Shown here: piece after piece, positions 62,101 through 63,924 of the stretch
Layout of the letters: every line of letters starts with the position of its first letter
Numbering within the stretch: the stretch's first letter is position 1
Source: Jannaschia formosa
GTDB taxonomy: Bacteria; Pseudomonadota; Alphaproteobacteria; Rhodobacterales; Rhodobacteraceae
Assembly (NCBI RefSeq): GCF_003340555.1
Contig: NZ_QPLJ01000016.1
Location: 36,474-100,473 of the forward strand
Direction of reading: 5' to 3'
DNA: 64,000 nt
Translations under genes and position numbers: made by a program
Notes under the pieces: generated by a model
Database searches by the model: none
What the model was told of the DNA's origin: nothing
What the model saw: the letters and a program-made list of their open reading frames with translations, nothing else

Positions 62101-62276
62101 AGGATCCGGGGCTCCATCGCCTCCAGCGCATGGCGGGGTGCGGCGGCACGGCCCGGTGCGACGGGGCGGCTCGCTGCGGACCAGGGATCGGAAAGGGCGA
62201 AGAGCGGGGCGTCGCTATCCTTCGGTGTCGCATCGTGGGTGCGGACATCGCCCCCATTCCGGAAGAATAGCGTCAT
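32127..62276 (-). CDS. Giant 10,049-residue repetitive surface protein with LEPR-XLL and metzincin motifs
   Basis: One uninterrupted frame of 30.15 kb; predicted mass over 1 MDa. The N-terminus has no Sec signal but carries LEAMEPRILLAAD at about residues 51-63, a LEPR-XLL-type motif known from very large bacterial repeat proteins. Recurring modules of about 80-100 residues of the form Q-hydrophobic-T-FRLSLGG-LxALSxxG follow. Three Calx-beta-like units lie at about 7030-8060, and RTX blocks at about 5226-5336 and 9000-9750. The end carries HEIGHVVGFDH (9965-9975). GGGAGGGG is seven bases before the ATG at 62276. The last residues are lysine-rich. It heads the operon, and its stop overlaps the next start. 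Confidence 0.93.
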   Translation of the reverse strand: MTLFFRNGGDVRTHDATPKDSDAPLFALSDPWSAASRPVAPGRAAAPRHALEAMEPRILLAADPLTLAAGSHVLTYDSGATPAEVLKLESTAANGDVSSVFWSLDDALTLIGTAGDETLTVEGDLPADFTLTVQGGGGTDTLVGPDSDTLWVLTGEGAGTAVIGGSATDAIAEGAGSGGTRIVFSGVEALEGGDADDVFLVQSDTAAFSGGIDGGAGASDALVVGAEVGATAVLSGDVLSYGAPAVTLETDNLESLPSFAAFAGGALTLDAADAGSDVSQIVAEAGNAGSELTVDFGTAFSLTGGVLYLGGTGTDGLTVSGAVTGLDVGYLSGADVDAAIGLTSGAETLVVLQDAADAVTVSEAPSGDVSLALPPVYSPGSASFTATNASTLTLTGAAFADLTLGVPAGAVTLASGVAGEGISVDLSAATLAGQVTLEGLSGTDWDVTLGGADYALTAPAGAQALTVTGDGSADTMFLSPSSVSQGGRTIAFDGGELASLTLEPGSGTLALEIDAGDYDLLLESDGASFVDPTTGTTLFKASFTPGDFASVETTGTPDLVNPLTQTELEKLFAGLVELGRRIEAVGELSQILPGLSDKYRADETIPLGGDVTLGRAAGIADAFRDLGVYVLNRLSGDTVTLKDFATFLSSAPGGGAPLAESGAPNWAEDVRVGDLQLSVLENVAIALSQSATYGPGGQPRLSLSLDMEGERRNRFDLDFGPDGEAKGLTFDAEEAGDTVELVTGLEMDLSLTLDRDGDVLTLALDRVRAEAAAAERDIDMKLAFGFLGGEIAPVGNSDPAQFALDVEAGLDFGTGGSEQTFSGGAFAPDAPADALSAATVTALGTFDADFLLTYDPGISGLGADAADRSFGLSIADRTAPFGAATAVTASDTLLDFTAVLSADVMSMLGELSGVLDDLASSERFAVELPLVGQAEPARFDPSADVSAGVFTLGLHGLKTGQAVRYFSGGSPLTDLEEGATYYVVALDATSVGLAASLSDALSGTTISVAAAGTAGTLHSFNPDAAPVAVLGDLFDFGGAFRTDVLRGLQSAVADLGTDSDTAQDFGVLLQALTGAGASVVPAYDAMARTLTFEIAWTHALDIGGLPMDFAYDLSGLTDVVSDAGLETVTDENGTSALVFNLAFGIDLAARAPVTLAPPQQGSGSGGLVVGWDDTTGKTTQDLRFDIFLGNDYDDPRPVDLPAESTIDDIQNAIDLAVASGAAERLGLNYTALDASGTVVAPSDLRDPELGFADAVQFRLDVASQEDRAPRAFGVTIPAGSATATLAELKQTVKDAIDAALGAEDVVFEASAFDPATGLLTVANHGLQTGDALFYEPIDTAYSAPAVDAQVYAIRVDADTFRLARSEDQAFAGAALPIGQGAAAGLQALRRADSLVGSVVVQSDGALEMVGRTPVNAGGRTVTALSLAFTPPTGVPSYSDGDVLASVAGTGDDAQLVLSAGSDRVSGLAAASERPRASGVPVTGVLPGDLAFTLTLTDASGTATAHDITVAVDATNASALPTLDGAAPESPAPDADVFFQLDLQSGRGDVDLSAATISGDTITATDHGLVDGDRVIYRTSGDGDLGNVEADRIYFVHRLSDDAFQLAVSVGDLADTVVPLGAGSAGADDVLVSLGHVETANVLVSTLGLADLGAAAGSAAGGVLTAANDLILTDGQLSGDLTFGLELSDGTDTRVVQVMLTVAQTAESASLDDFLVDLNLAIALALSSGDGTVPGSAESVVASLVNGKLRLTAQDGTGAAASDVTIGVLGSGRMTGNATLDDLAADVTDALELGLRTAGIDPSGLLTVSAQNGALRIAADAGSELVGLRLAQGQNLGALGLKAGQSASRIDALAADIQTALAAAGVTGVDVTVLGDATGPTAQIAFVAQEDAMLAGLRLQAALDDPTVTTLGFRALPASGEVDPLEALRGSVDLIKWGRSDSWFLDKADGTKKLISAELNLGDTGGGAFAAEGRRGFLAVDIEGEATVSAESTVDLDGPVSSTELLEDAETALTLSDVASAADMTLTLTPRMLTELGQGTITLSADDWAAFPPANAAPANPDGSAAVPRYQTASTASLGLLENVSKASFDDVASAMEDFAAALADLDEPLLTTAFPVINGSISDFLDYQALFNERLEVLLASAPATVDLLPAAIVSAFGLDATEAANVEVTYDDDPVDGTALRIAFPFLATISRTTGLEIDFEALGGLPGGAAVDEDGNPLTSVDSLFGIGDGADIGIDVAARFDLAFGIDLQTPIGTTLSEFALAFDATTGGASLNDLLARAQASLDATVAGTPGYSTGDVIVSFAEADTSNPPRLVLTRSADGGTVTLAGGAPAEIALDPTEVHLFTDPAAAGGYRAAHVVAGLGLADGQEGATVIGVVPVADFATVPAEVSVLVEVLDDTSAVAATLDLRVPGGDAATLAAALDAALSAELAAVGLDPARIGASDQGGAIELAATEGALRVVSKGVDVVEGEDNGAAWTVSLPGAVGGSYRLETLLLDASGQLLSVETRDATGGVTEVTDPDGNVLAGSKRQVIRAISPAGTFTLSFDGETTEPLAVDASAAEVRAALGALSTLDLSDLEVTRTPGVTVEVVQDGAPADDTQGELSEQLRIGVANLSSDQDVGFQLALTGVDTASQVLGLADGAQGTGVLTARGVAQDAADWGIAFDLTLTSDTDTVTPKRVAVTAEDYSADRTAALNAALLAAFGDDGNGTALVTADFDAAGALSLTAAATTTEIAFADAGNVTAEIAFDTTPGPGKIALDADALAQALAELPALSGIAPEVAFAGLVDGVQLFDVDFTDISQIGRDIPALALLGGISEYEIVGHDHIFATESLGFAGGLVTTVTDEIASDGGGQALADALNAAQTLYRGGDTWILTQQETGGPYELKLSITEPRTGDNAGARMLWVAEDGIAQGVRADLALTGATGPALTPFIYADPQDGGTTMTFTLAAGTQAAGFSGYAGPSPIYADGHSVDIAVQVATALEADGGRITGAELLADVAQPAEDREALSSVLRGPANGDAPFDVTVPLLDEEGGTSLGRDLVLRFANASDLEAYLLSLRDVADGVLPEAPEVGIFATFDTPDLALYAAEFEGVVDSIMKNPEIFIEGLGSLFGSVEEQLLEQVALTDLPLVGQGLSDIFKQGFLFFDVEAVLTFLDFALRRGDPASTPWQLIQQALFDLFGPGEDDVRRSNTIQTIEVQRTPYFSIAGEKVSVAQGTAAPDGKTRQVVTVQEDANQYRLQLGGQASAAIVVDKDKWTEAERIASLTEALNGLVVVEEAGGVASVEVTTSGTDTVYTVTFATTEALDTLFVGTDQTYLLRLEDAGTDMHTVQRAKGIFVEVVEAGDAATAAVQTVTLDEATVPSTYRLSFEGELTDLIRVEDGAAGVATALNALTSVTDAGGVTATELDTREIQVTFVEDGEREALGSDARNEIQTVTLTAMEGPGDEGAFRLALGGQETFPIPYVSPIGSPAPGGPLFGYTRADGGDALRAAISASAQRSLEDILGTGNVRATYTETPNGSGKEHAEYDKVLTIEFIGELAGKDVQQLVGVADDLPAPRFEVEVESDFSTDEMRDAIGSLGNIGGTDNVKVSAFGNKYVVEFVGLLSNVDVAQLTAFSPTGGTVTIDKTSVGGIGDIAVPFEDANGNKVGAWNILKKLDPTDATPVNRNDIGIGFVTSFFDDFRSVDGTTSDDAGNRAKSPFSLKNIEAFEFAMNLGQADLLEALIENGGPQFDFSFDIGGDAFDLDVDAVLDLDIAWDWRLNFGIGRDGVYTKTDVEFDGLGNVPEIQVRIQGDLKSPSNEVQVIDIFGDAGVLAITTEGGDPSELATLRIDGHGYRDGDVVTFSRTAGSEDPTGLSDGDTYRVVTAGADRLRLSDALLPSDLLGIVDGQIGNRLEGAAVDLAALKAAGPLAFALWIDGQRSTVRVDFTDAADVEAGLDLLTAALQVGTGDDMVRAEVVSGALRISHTGTSELRFYDEADGLNLGRLLDGILSLGAAASGAAFELIDAANAAQAVAGVSAGTLVRAGATTAQGIRDALVGQTLTGTSDLGQTTTITLTADNVSQHVSVEEDSPGSNVWKLVFTGDLATLDVGQLQVDGQHVGDVDAFGAATIKNAKAEQPKSSLTGLPNPAEAEGTLFYALALEAKDKVAAPGETDLRKLGSALSATFSVDIKDPDRGLLPIPVPKDGVLKSDVKVKVKVPIIDTAGNASEKELKFTVAANAKGAIARPLEELTKHVQKALDAAVAALPKTEGIAVGDLTVVFDPFKGGFDIEVEGQGAKVRVLSDAGMAPVEVKTIADGSGLGDQNEEQILIFSPLATASAAEPFLIDWKQGGKTMPSGKGRITALTADGILRALEDHPLLDRTNVTVEEVDAVAANQTTVKDRFGEFLQGKAKFKSGTKFFKVTFKESSAGLDPKLDLARKNVAELKVSMEGRDVTSKPKYAEQLLTFSDDAFDASGTKYVIGYDGATTSVFFDKMPTKADEVQEKIVRVLETALGEDGSPFLLPKDTIDVKKRNATTFEIAFRSPEFEGKDVSTLVIQKYTAENTKNGKTVLRKGIDASRAVTFDDDGDKLTFAELRSSKYKISDKIEAKASVDARVNLGLKMFIKDGEDKRIKTLPQIGANFHYAKNLFQATTGPGAGSNFSLRGNKPFPATADGVLDKDVKFDLVLKGTKEETVSVTIRALDTERFDSLDDLIAHVQGKVETALRPTSFASSVKVEWNNDLRRVDFVKDDDARGGLTTVTFILNDSATVGFTDVKLFAGSFIGDFAGPFLDSILGITEPMDFLIGPDGLLTARIPVISDLANQDISLLTLAETFGTANVSGFITQMQEVNRLAQQVRAATEDANTPGEELTLAFGDIEFGEVERKKALEKQTKSAGDDDDGKSSADTSKAKSATDDLSQKRSRPSTDFLRSLNGANGSGSIDFPILTDVNAIANLLEGNFDRATFVTYKLPPFSFGFEYEQKFMIYGPLFAKLGGKISAAIDLGFGYDGAGIAQFTNSNNFGHLFNGFYVSDRTNADGTGRDTPELTLAGEISAGAEINAGVASFGVEGGLALTTYFDLDDPNDDGRVRFEELATNVRINGGNPFAIFDITGKLEYFVRAYIEALWGLYYKEFNIARGTITTFESNFQRQPQLATDQGNGDLLLNIGPNAASRLKGDVKDGDETMKVKQIGANKVEVIFNGQTALAQTFEGVSRIVAYGGKGDDKLELVGSGRNFDLPVAFYGDAGNDTVTTSAVTGDMTLWGGEGDDSLAGGDGDDLIVGELGNDVLDGKGGRDLLRGEEDADVLIGGSGDDFLVGGSGDDLMAGGTGGDRYAFLDEFGIDEIREVSGDAAQLPVIAAGGTGAGATENVPDDEGDLVEEVRYEATGNSDVRPDVLDFSAVWSSLTHMLDATGLISSIDGSDGGVVTVKTDDGSAGSLDIETILGGRGLDRYEVRATQARGVELGGGRGSDRYVVERTNDIAGAIYVQDSGPGYNVDRLEVLGFDGRADTATVTARDVTLHADGTDAEVRVAFVSTDAEGNEIEAGLEVLEVQGLAGDDLIGLEATPAGIRTSVKAGEGDDEVRVGARGDDAVPSGTLNDIDGNTEFGNPLRLDGGEGDDALTFFDDEDADANSGSLYDLGVSAKRVAGFGMAVEADYRNMEALTLLLGTGADDVTIDHDTGFDATRLVLRTGGGADTVDLRALRDGRQDVNAPVVRSALIDFGAGDDAIRLGDLDGLLDDIELTLAIEGGTGDDTAHVDATGMTDGGDRLGILTGRSMTGMTDKAVFYDAFEDLHVELAEWAGVGDARVANDDGVPLLFDGAGYDAAYDAVFDDRFVVRNTHAGVTRIDTHHGDDRVEIRATTGALEVDGGSGDDRTDTGSWSDPLVRIFDLVFDGDLTSEDVALAGLTGGAALRVQRRSDGAGVGEIQRLTLDRQVDEKANFSNSRGTLSHVVDPKGTLDVLVDGQRRDDGRYTVDGATLILLDETGAEEVVTGSVKVIYDAATPQAALTVGDQTIDLRSATTAQELQALLQDGAVYGAGNLMVRDVTALATLAGDVDVDGGTGSVVLRTASEGGDPAPESEIQSFALTDLPLNATGTTEVSLTLGGNTRTAEVNLLDTTATEAALEAALLGLTAQITIDTVVTDVTVTDVAVEASDTDPALFEVTFREVQESSPADPANPVSYGGVDIPPLTLSVVEPEAGLATAEEVAKGFDLVPTQEIQVFSIDGSLGSFRIGLVKDGTTEWSEAISIDAPATQADIAAELQAELRALAPVLYPGLDAADILVEPNTTSGKAFTVQFGGTWFGTDVEPLAFDTALLETIDVLNLSDAASAAGGTMTLTGASFVTDVAAGQVAYANLTELHLAGSEGADDLTVDGTHKDLTTIALHGGDDLLQVDATLGALEAVLGHGADEATVGDGRLEGINGPILIAGGDLALSVAHVSAGSNGLSLADLTSGKTVTPSGAADAVQRVTVLGELENGTLPSGTGFVVEFEGTSTAAVEYGATADELLTALEDVLVGKLIRGGKIAAGDLAVSRAEVRSEAGELQGYAYDVTFTGGLGARAAPLLGLRAAATIIDRLTVDDSAETADSAATLTPARVEGMGLPATGIDYAGIDRLTVEMGSGDDTMVVDGTHGATTTLDLGAGADTAEIEIVSGVTEVKGGAGTDDMTVNPRLAEPSPANQILGALTLSGGTEDDAYTVNLAGEGSSRIDVRDNLTELNTLTVNGTPGDDTFLMRKGAGALGRGMVALLGENGDDFERVDYDASIGGGLSVSAGWGDDAFAVDDNAARTTLSGGAGNDRFQFGQMFESERVAGDGFTGLDPLDTLETTLTTRGYLSNGISEVLTAYGGAGEDDFTVFRNLAVLSLNGGDGDDSFTVRAFALEGSQDDLRERTDISGDGGADLVQYAVNAPVAINGGDGLDTVIVIGTEFGDDFVITDEGVFGGGLNVSFVGVETLEVDGGEGDDRFYVQSTDPELWTRILGGLGSDSVFVSGDTPPVVSNDLLGHSGLISHGIETVDTNYAQAIPPVGISANVADDDEAAVRITQTDGTTQVDESLAGLVAGLESYAVVLTRRPTRDVTIAVTADLGTPEDAARDRATILVDADPTALLTGTAGAGTTLTFTPDDWERAQTVWLTAAGDGGAEGLHAANVTHAVTAAETYEEAVSASATAGGTSLTLTPSAELTAALDAGEELRGTVVTFTEGDAAGVSRLITSVTRAAGTLTLGLPDVWADGLAPGAGDTAVLTVTDAVRGVVSSSVDDTVRDVNANFAVQGDTEVGDQLVGKWLRVSDGTSTETREIVSTTGDTLTVAGEWTAAPGAGWTYGIYDAETGGALYTLRDDDGLPTRLDADGKLDPNGSLVTFEGTLTGTATRSFAADTAVPGLVRGAEITILAGSELGQTRIVDSVENGKITVTRPWGGALDAGTIFAMKGFHGLELPVVGVEILDDDVAGLAVVETPDAGSAPGTTVAEATQVGATDSYAVKLTRQPDAPVVVTLKTDGQTSVAAGAAQGQTVGTDAAGDLTLTFDASNWNKAVTVEVTAATDGAVEGTQFQLVTHALSSSDTGSTPEVTDDFAIAEADATATLMLSSKPVVGSPVSILGDGAGDLSQTVRLGAGVVGGTFRLSIGGERTEALAFDASADAIAEALGALSTVGRLPAQGGIAGAPKVAVMRAENVISLTFEEAVGLVDADGAALIEGVSVTVDGVALDPSEFEVEGSELLFRDASGDPAYLHGAISVTYDEAVAGFDGAVTPRVDVTVLDEDAPTVVVTETGGSTDVIESAVPYAATGSIQSVSSNGLTVTLDSAAGIAVGMSLAVTSGAGEGQSAVITDVTGNVVTLGTAIGGAATERFALSYAEDVFELRAAPVAGSVSVSIAEGDGTAPAWSMDGQLLVFEAPVIGEVTVTYVATPEAGSAFAALDFAGAPVTDGYTVVLSQRPTEEVVVTLDARHSRTTRGEVSAFADQVHLSQTRLVFTPDNWNVAQTVRIAAIDDGVIDGGDTKLFPERPHVLTGIRGPLLVDGAGGQGTLGDLPAPVMLPQERNDREADGAIAVVDETAETRITVRTEDLPELVELEGRTLEIVDRDQAGGAELKGQFRLILAAEQVGDFTVITVNAAFDGMPSEIAARAFAITSKSVNFFDVEQDQVDAVFVANGDSVRDDEGVLTATRLTGLGMGGDTVIGGKMQAGGLTYLGFEEMEIQLGRGADALDVDSTHRGATVIRGGAGGDVFDVQSVAGTTTILGETGDDRFWVGSNVPLLDATTAGGRLDGIGALLTVDGGAGEDALDLDDRGETADEVARITRETVTGLGMGGINEEQVLVVRASGGTFGLEFAGQVSAIEAFSGPDAMGFDLGAVPAGGVTVQADGVTLEADAYDVVVENGAARLVFAATRPESAFTVSYETAVTERTGALAYDLSAADLQAALEALAPIGTGNVVVNAMTAHDANQGPAFVIRFRGDLTGTDLAQLAVVDATLDAPIFGNATVADAATEASATVYTRRDGTSERGTGEIQIIDVSDPGPDQARRDLFTAVGGDETFVPVRSPADTAIEAYVDGVLTSATVAGGAVTLTGLAAGAEVELRYTAKAAFTLALDGETTPLIDRDIDAAGLAAAIGTIDGGRLASVEDLGDGRFAAVFEAGEVDAMAIGGDATVLVSTFREGADAPALDDVQVVRVNGTTGSFMLALDLGAGVVTTEAIAVGSGAAGVETALKEALLGSRFAEDISVSKFAGPDGDVYAVAFKGMLRGGNGGAGVGHLVATASDAATSVAVEMRMDGVGYFGVEVLDIAMGAGDDVVNVQGTVARTSVDTGPGGSDATAEHVFVSSAADLDARLRPNQTDAVRHLAPSALDPVFAFDYLSGTLDGVTGALDLQAGDGRHGLWISDASNAVGKTATVGAAATDGMEIAITGLAAGEIRFGAGADGHFAEGVRLTTGAGDDVLSMTETFRRAAQNGAGEDLRMTTIVDLGDGADAVTAALAGDAAAGYAAPSMLVVNAGAGDDDVSAVASDLPVIVFGEAGDDTVEGGLDTDILFGDGGRMQMLNASGVASRFGAGGPGDFTDGVIRMPDRVFDVTPDSADPDNDALDPGIGGDDVIRGGLGDDIVIGGIGSDRLDGANLAHAALVQGREDRDLILGDAGFVARKPGDLSDARFRTLLGDRLYGETPGVDDGLSLTDMSAQFADPDETPEWAGYEVRLDDGASGLTGEDYVAGGLGADIIFGQTGDDTVQGDGAIDLPADVDARRSTEDASFARLEIVASVEDLYGAGTDGHDYVEANAGADVVFGGLGQDDVIGGSSDLFGLTDPAQRADGRDLLFGGAGTDIARGQEGDDADRNRDSDVLVGDNGRILRILRADGTREQFAYDILGAERLVVRVVDHLDYTEGGLDWSAEATNDIGAADEIHGEGGDDAIYGQVGGDVLLGDAGDDDIIGGRGHDFISGGTGQDGVIGDDGRIYTSRNTAGNGLTEPLFGISAVSVDETIAANGPFHNSEVHAEGALKKSVNLTPFHLGDAPQNGDWVLTTGTVLTEADDVIFGGLGDDFLHGGYGDDAISGAEALAVYYPDAEGLPFDLGAARAADDLFLFNAGDLLGWGRGTGAGDRSIEFAAYDETDPRSEVYVAKVMGADGVPVWQFVKQGDAAWAERQAFILNFDATDGPATGETAVEGAASTDGDDVIFGDLGHDWIYGGTGRDHLWGGYGDDLLGADDDLSTNGGANDVPDGPFGQGVASYEDVAFGGAGRDVLIGNTGGDRLIDWSGEFNSYVVPFSPFGLGTVSRGIQPALKQYLYDLSAADGADPTRAADQGLDGSRNGEPAGEIGLVQQSDPDWGDQRGKPQDPQPGNTPGGRRDVLRGAAPVDALLAESLGDGAAALQVDAATPVLAEAVSVWKSAGVLSKKQENTLRRIDLSVDDLGGGALAVAQGTRITLDLDAAGHGWFVDPTPDTAEEFVRAPDGRLVATAGAAAGRIDLLSVLLHEIGHVVGFDHADALSVMAPSLAAGTRTVEAELLFDQGTGSLTEVVANDADYLVIEETEETTPSPGLIDWGAKQGNGKAKGKAAR
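32352..32384 (-). other. Metzincin zinc-protease motif at the C-terminus of the giant protein
   Basis: HEIGHVVGFDH (H9965, H9969 and H9975, with E9966) is the canonical HExxHxxGxxH zinc site of metzincins. LSVMAPS nine or ten residues later gives a Met-turn-like methionine. It lies 75 residues before the end, downstream of RTX repeats. It suggests an autoprocessing or extracellular protease, untested. Confidence 0.75.
33030..35290 (-). repeat. C-terminal RTX repeat region of the giant protein
   Basis: At least eight clusters of GGxGxDxhhG units are spread over about 750 residues. Examples are GGLGDDIVIGGIGSDRLDG, AGGLGADIIFGQTGDDTVQG, DEIHGEGGDDAIYGQVGGD, GGLGDDFLHGGYGDDAISG and FGGAGRDVLIGNTGGDRL. 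They end at DWSGEFNSYVVPFSPFGLG, just before the metzincin region. RTX folding in calcium outside the cell is the known role. Confidence 0.85.
38100..41200 (-). repeat. Three Calx-beta-like units of the giant protein
   Basis: Three copies of the pattern LTRRPT-x-VTIAV ... LTFTPDDWERAQTVWLTA are visible. Their second halves are LTFTPDDWERAQTVW, LTFDASNWNKAVTVE and LVFTPDNWNVAQTVR, each followed by an acidic loop. Such units are beta-sandwiches that bind calcium or stiffen long surface proteins. Confidence 0.7.
46270..46600 (-). repeat. Central RTX repeat block of the giant protein
   Basis: Nine or more nonapeptide-like units of the form GGxGDDxLxGG (residues about 5226-5336) are visible: WGGEGDDSLAGGDGDDLIVG, then GELGNDVLDGKGGRDLLRG and GGSGDDFLVGGSGDDLMAGG. 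These are calcium-binding beta-roll repeats, usually linked with type I secretion. The block follows a beta-rich domain (about 46860-47400). Confidence 0.85.
62097..62126 (-). other. LEPR-XLL-type N-terminal motif of the giant protein
   Basis: LEAMEPRILL lies at residues 51-60, after an arginine/alanine-rich stretch (PVAPGRAAAPRHA) and before a region that looks like surface repeats. LEPR-XLL motifs (here MEPRILL) are known at the N-terminus of giant repeat proteins and have been suggested as processing or sorting signals. The substrate role here is inference. Confidence 0.7.
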
Positions 62277-62595
62277 TTTAGTCCCCTCCCGAGGCGTCGG
62301 CGGACCTCCGCCCTCAACACGCGGCGCAGAAATCCTCCTGCCGGTTTCTTGTGCAAATCACGAACGACGCAGCTCCGACCCTCACCGGCCAGACATGTCG
62401 TGGTCGCATCTTAGGCTGGGATCGACCGCATGTGCGTATCGATACACAATGAAACCGTTAGGGAAAGAAGAAACGGCCCGTGGCGTCAGCGTGCCTGTGC
62501 CGCAGGGCAACTCCAATCTTTCAGCCTCGCGGATTGTTGCCGGAGCCGCATGGCGCGCAACACGATCCGGAGATCGTCGCCCGGTTGCGAACGAA
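62277..62595 (-). promoter_or_regulatory. Upstream region of the giant gene with a palindrome
   Basis: This 319-base non-coding stretch is the likely promoter of the giant-protein operon. A near-perfect palindrome, TGTGCGTATCGATACACA, lies at 62431-62448, with the core GTATCGATAC at 62436-62445 perfect. It could be an operator. The ribosome site (GGGAGGGG) lies next to the start codon. No obvious NnrR box is present. Confidence 0.4.
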
Positions 62596-63504
62596 TCACC
62601 GGGCGCGTGCGGCCGCGACCGCCGCCGCGTTCGTCCAGGCGGGCGGCGCCTCGGCAATCCGAGCCAGCACCTCGTCCGAGAACGCGTGCAGGAGCAGGTC
62701 GTGCCAGTCCTCGACCAGCGCGTCGCCAGCCGAAAGCAGGGCCGCCGCACGATCCGCGTCCGGCAGGTAATCCGCGCCACTGTCCAATTCCGCCCGCAAC
62801 GCCGCCGCCGCGCCCGGCGCCGCCAGGTGCTTCAGCGCGGCGCGGGCGGGCGACCCATAGCCGAGGACCGTCATCGCGGCGACGGCCAGCCCGTCCCGCT
62901 CCTCCGGGTCGAGCGTCCGGCCGGCGGTCTCGGCCATGCCTTCCGCGACCCGGGCGAAGATCGCCAGCAGCACCACACCCGACGCCGCCGCCCGCGGCGC
63001 GACCCGCGCCATCACCGTCAGCGGAAACTCCAGGCAGACCGTGCCGTCCTCGCCGAAGGGCGCGACGTGGCCGCAACGTCCCGCCGACAGGCCGGGATCG
63101 AAGCGCAGCATTCGCGCCATCCCCTCCGAGACGGCGCGCAGCATGGCATCGGCGCCCGCCTCGTAGGCCTGCGGGCTCAAGCCGCCTAGGGCCGAGGCCG
63201 TGATCTGGACGGTCATGCTCCGGACCTCGCGCCCCAACCGGTTGTCGAGCACCAGGGCATGGTCCCCCGCCGCGCGGGCGGCCACCTCGAAGCGCACCGG
63301 TCCCGTGACCCGCGCGCTATAGAGCGCGTCCGGCGGCTCGGGCAGTTCGGCGAAGGCGTCCGAATGCACGAGGTGCAGCATCGCCGGTCCGTCGGGCCGC
63401 GCCGCGACCGAGAGACCCGCGCCTTCGGGAACCGCCGACAACAGGGTCGCGGTCCATTCGCCTGCCGCCGCCTCCATCCGGACGGCGGTCCCCGGCTGAC
63501 TCAT
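62596..63504 (-). CDS. Unrecognised protein upstream of the giant gene
   Basis: 302 residues. The N-terminal half is beta-rich (GEWTATLLSAVPEGAGLSVA; HLVHSDAF; HALVLDNRLGREVRSMTVQI). The latter segment has a GOLD- or jellyroll-like rhythm. The C-terminal half is helical (GVVLLAIFARVAEGMAETAG; AMTVLGYGSPARAALKHLAA; LVEDWHDLLLHAFSDEVLARIAEAPPAW). There is no signal peptide or HExxH. It is on the same strand as the giant gene with 319 bases between, so it may be a regulator or partner of the system. I do not recognise the family. Confidence 0.6.
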   Translation of the reverse strand: MSQPGTAVRMEAAAGEWTATLLSAVPEGAGLSVAARPDGPAMLHLVHSDAFAELPEPPDALYSARVTGPVRFEVAARAAGDHALVLDNRLGREVRSMTVQITASALGGLSPQAYEAGADAMLRAVSEGMARMLRFDPGLSAGRCGHVAPFGEDGTVCLEFPLTVMARVAPRAAASGVVLLAIFARVAEGMAETAGRTLDPEERDGLAVAAMTVLGYGSPARAALKHLAAPGAAAALRAELDSGADYLPDADRAAALLSAGDALVEDWHDLLLHAFSDEVLARIAEAPPAWTNAAAVAAARAR

Positions 63505-63843
63505 TTTCCTTGCTCGGTCATGAACGGAAGCTTAAGGGCCGCGCCGCGCCGCGTGCAACCGTCCGCGTCGATCTGCATCTCGGATTTGCACCGGACCATC
63601 GCGTCCGCTGAGCCTTGGAGTTCCGTGGCGCGGCGTGGTTACACGTTCCCGGCGACAGGATCCGCATGCAGACCGGCAACGCGTTCCTGCGGCTTTCGAA
63701 GCCAGAGGTATAGGCTGAACTGAACCAACTTCCGTCTGGCCGGTTCGGTTAAGTCCCACGCGGGGGGCCTTTCGTCGCCTCGCTCCTTCGCGGAACGAGC
63801 TGGCCGTCAATGGTTCGGCCATTGCGGCGCCCCCGGGGAGTTC
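63505..63843. other. Intergenic stretch without a supported gene
   Basis: Between the unrecognised gene and the IS terminus I see only short frames without family-like sequence. It is probably the promoter region of the minus-strand gene at 63504 plus inert DNA. Confidence 0.5.
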
Positions 63844-63883
63844 TGACCGGCCCCCATTGGGTGGTCCGGTTTGAATGTTAGAG
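63844..63883 (+). repeat. IS terminus at the right edge
   Basis: TGACCGGCCCCCATTGGGTG, followed by GTCCGGTTTGAATG, is related at 33 of 40 positions to the reverse complement of 21051-21090. It marks an IS left end, about 80 bases ahead of a transposase start. Confidence 0.5.
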
Positions 63884-63924
63884 CGCCTAACGAAACCGAT
63901 CTGCGTCTCGCGGATTCACGAGGC

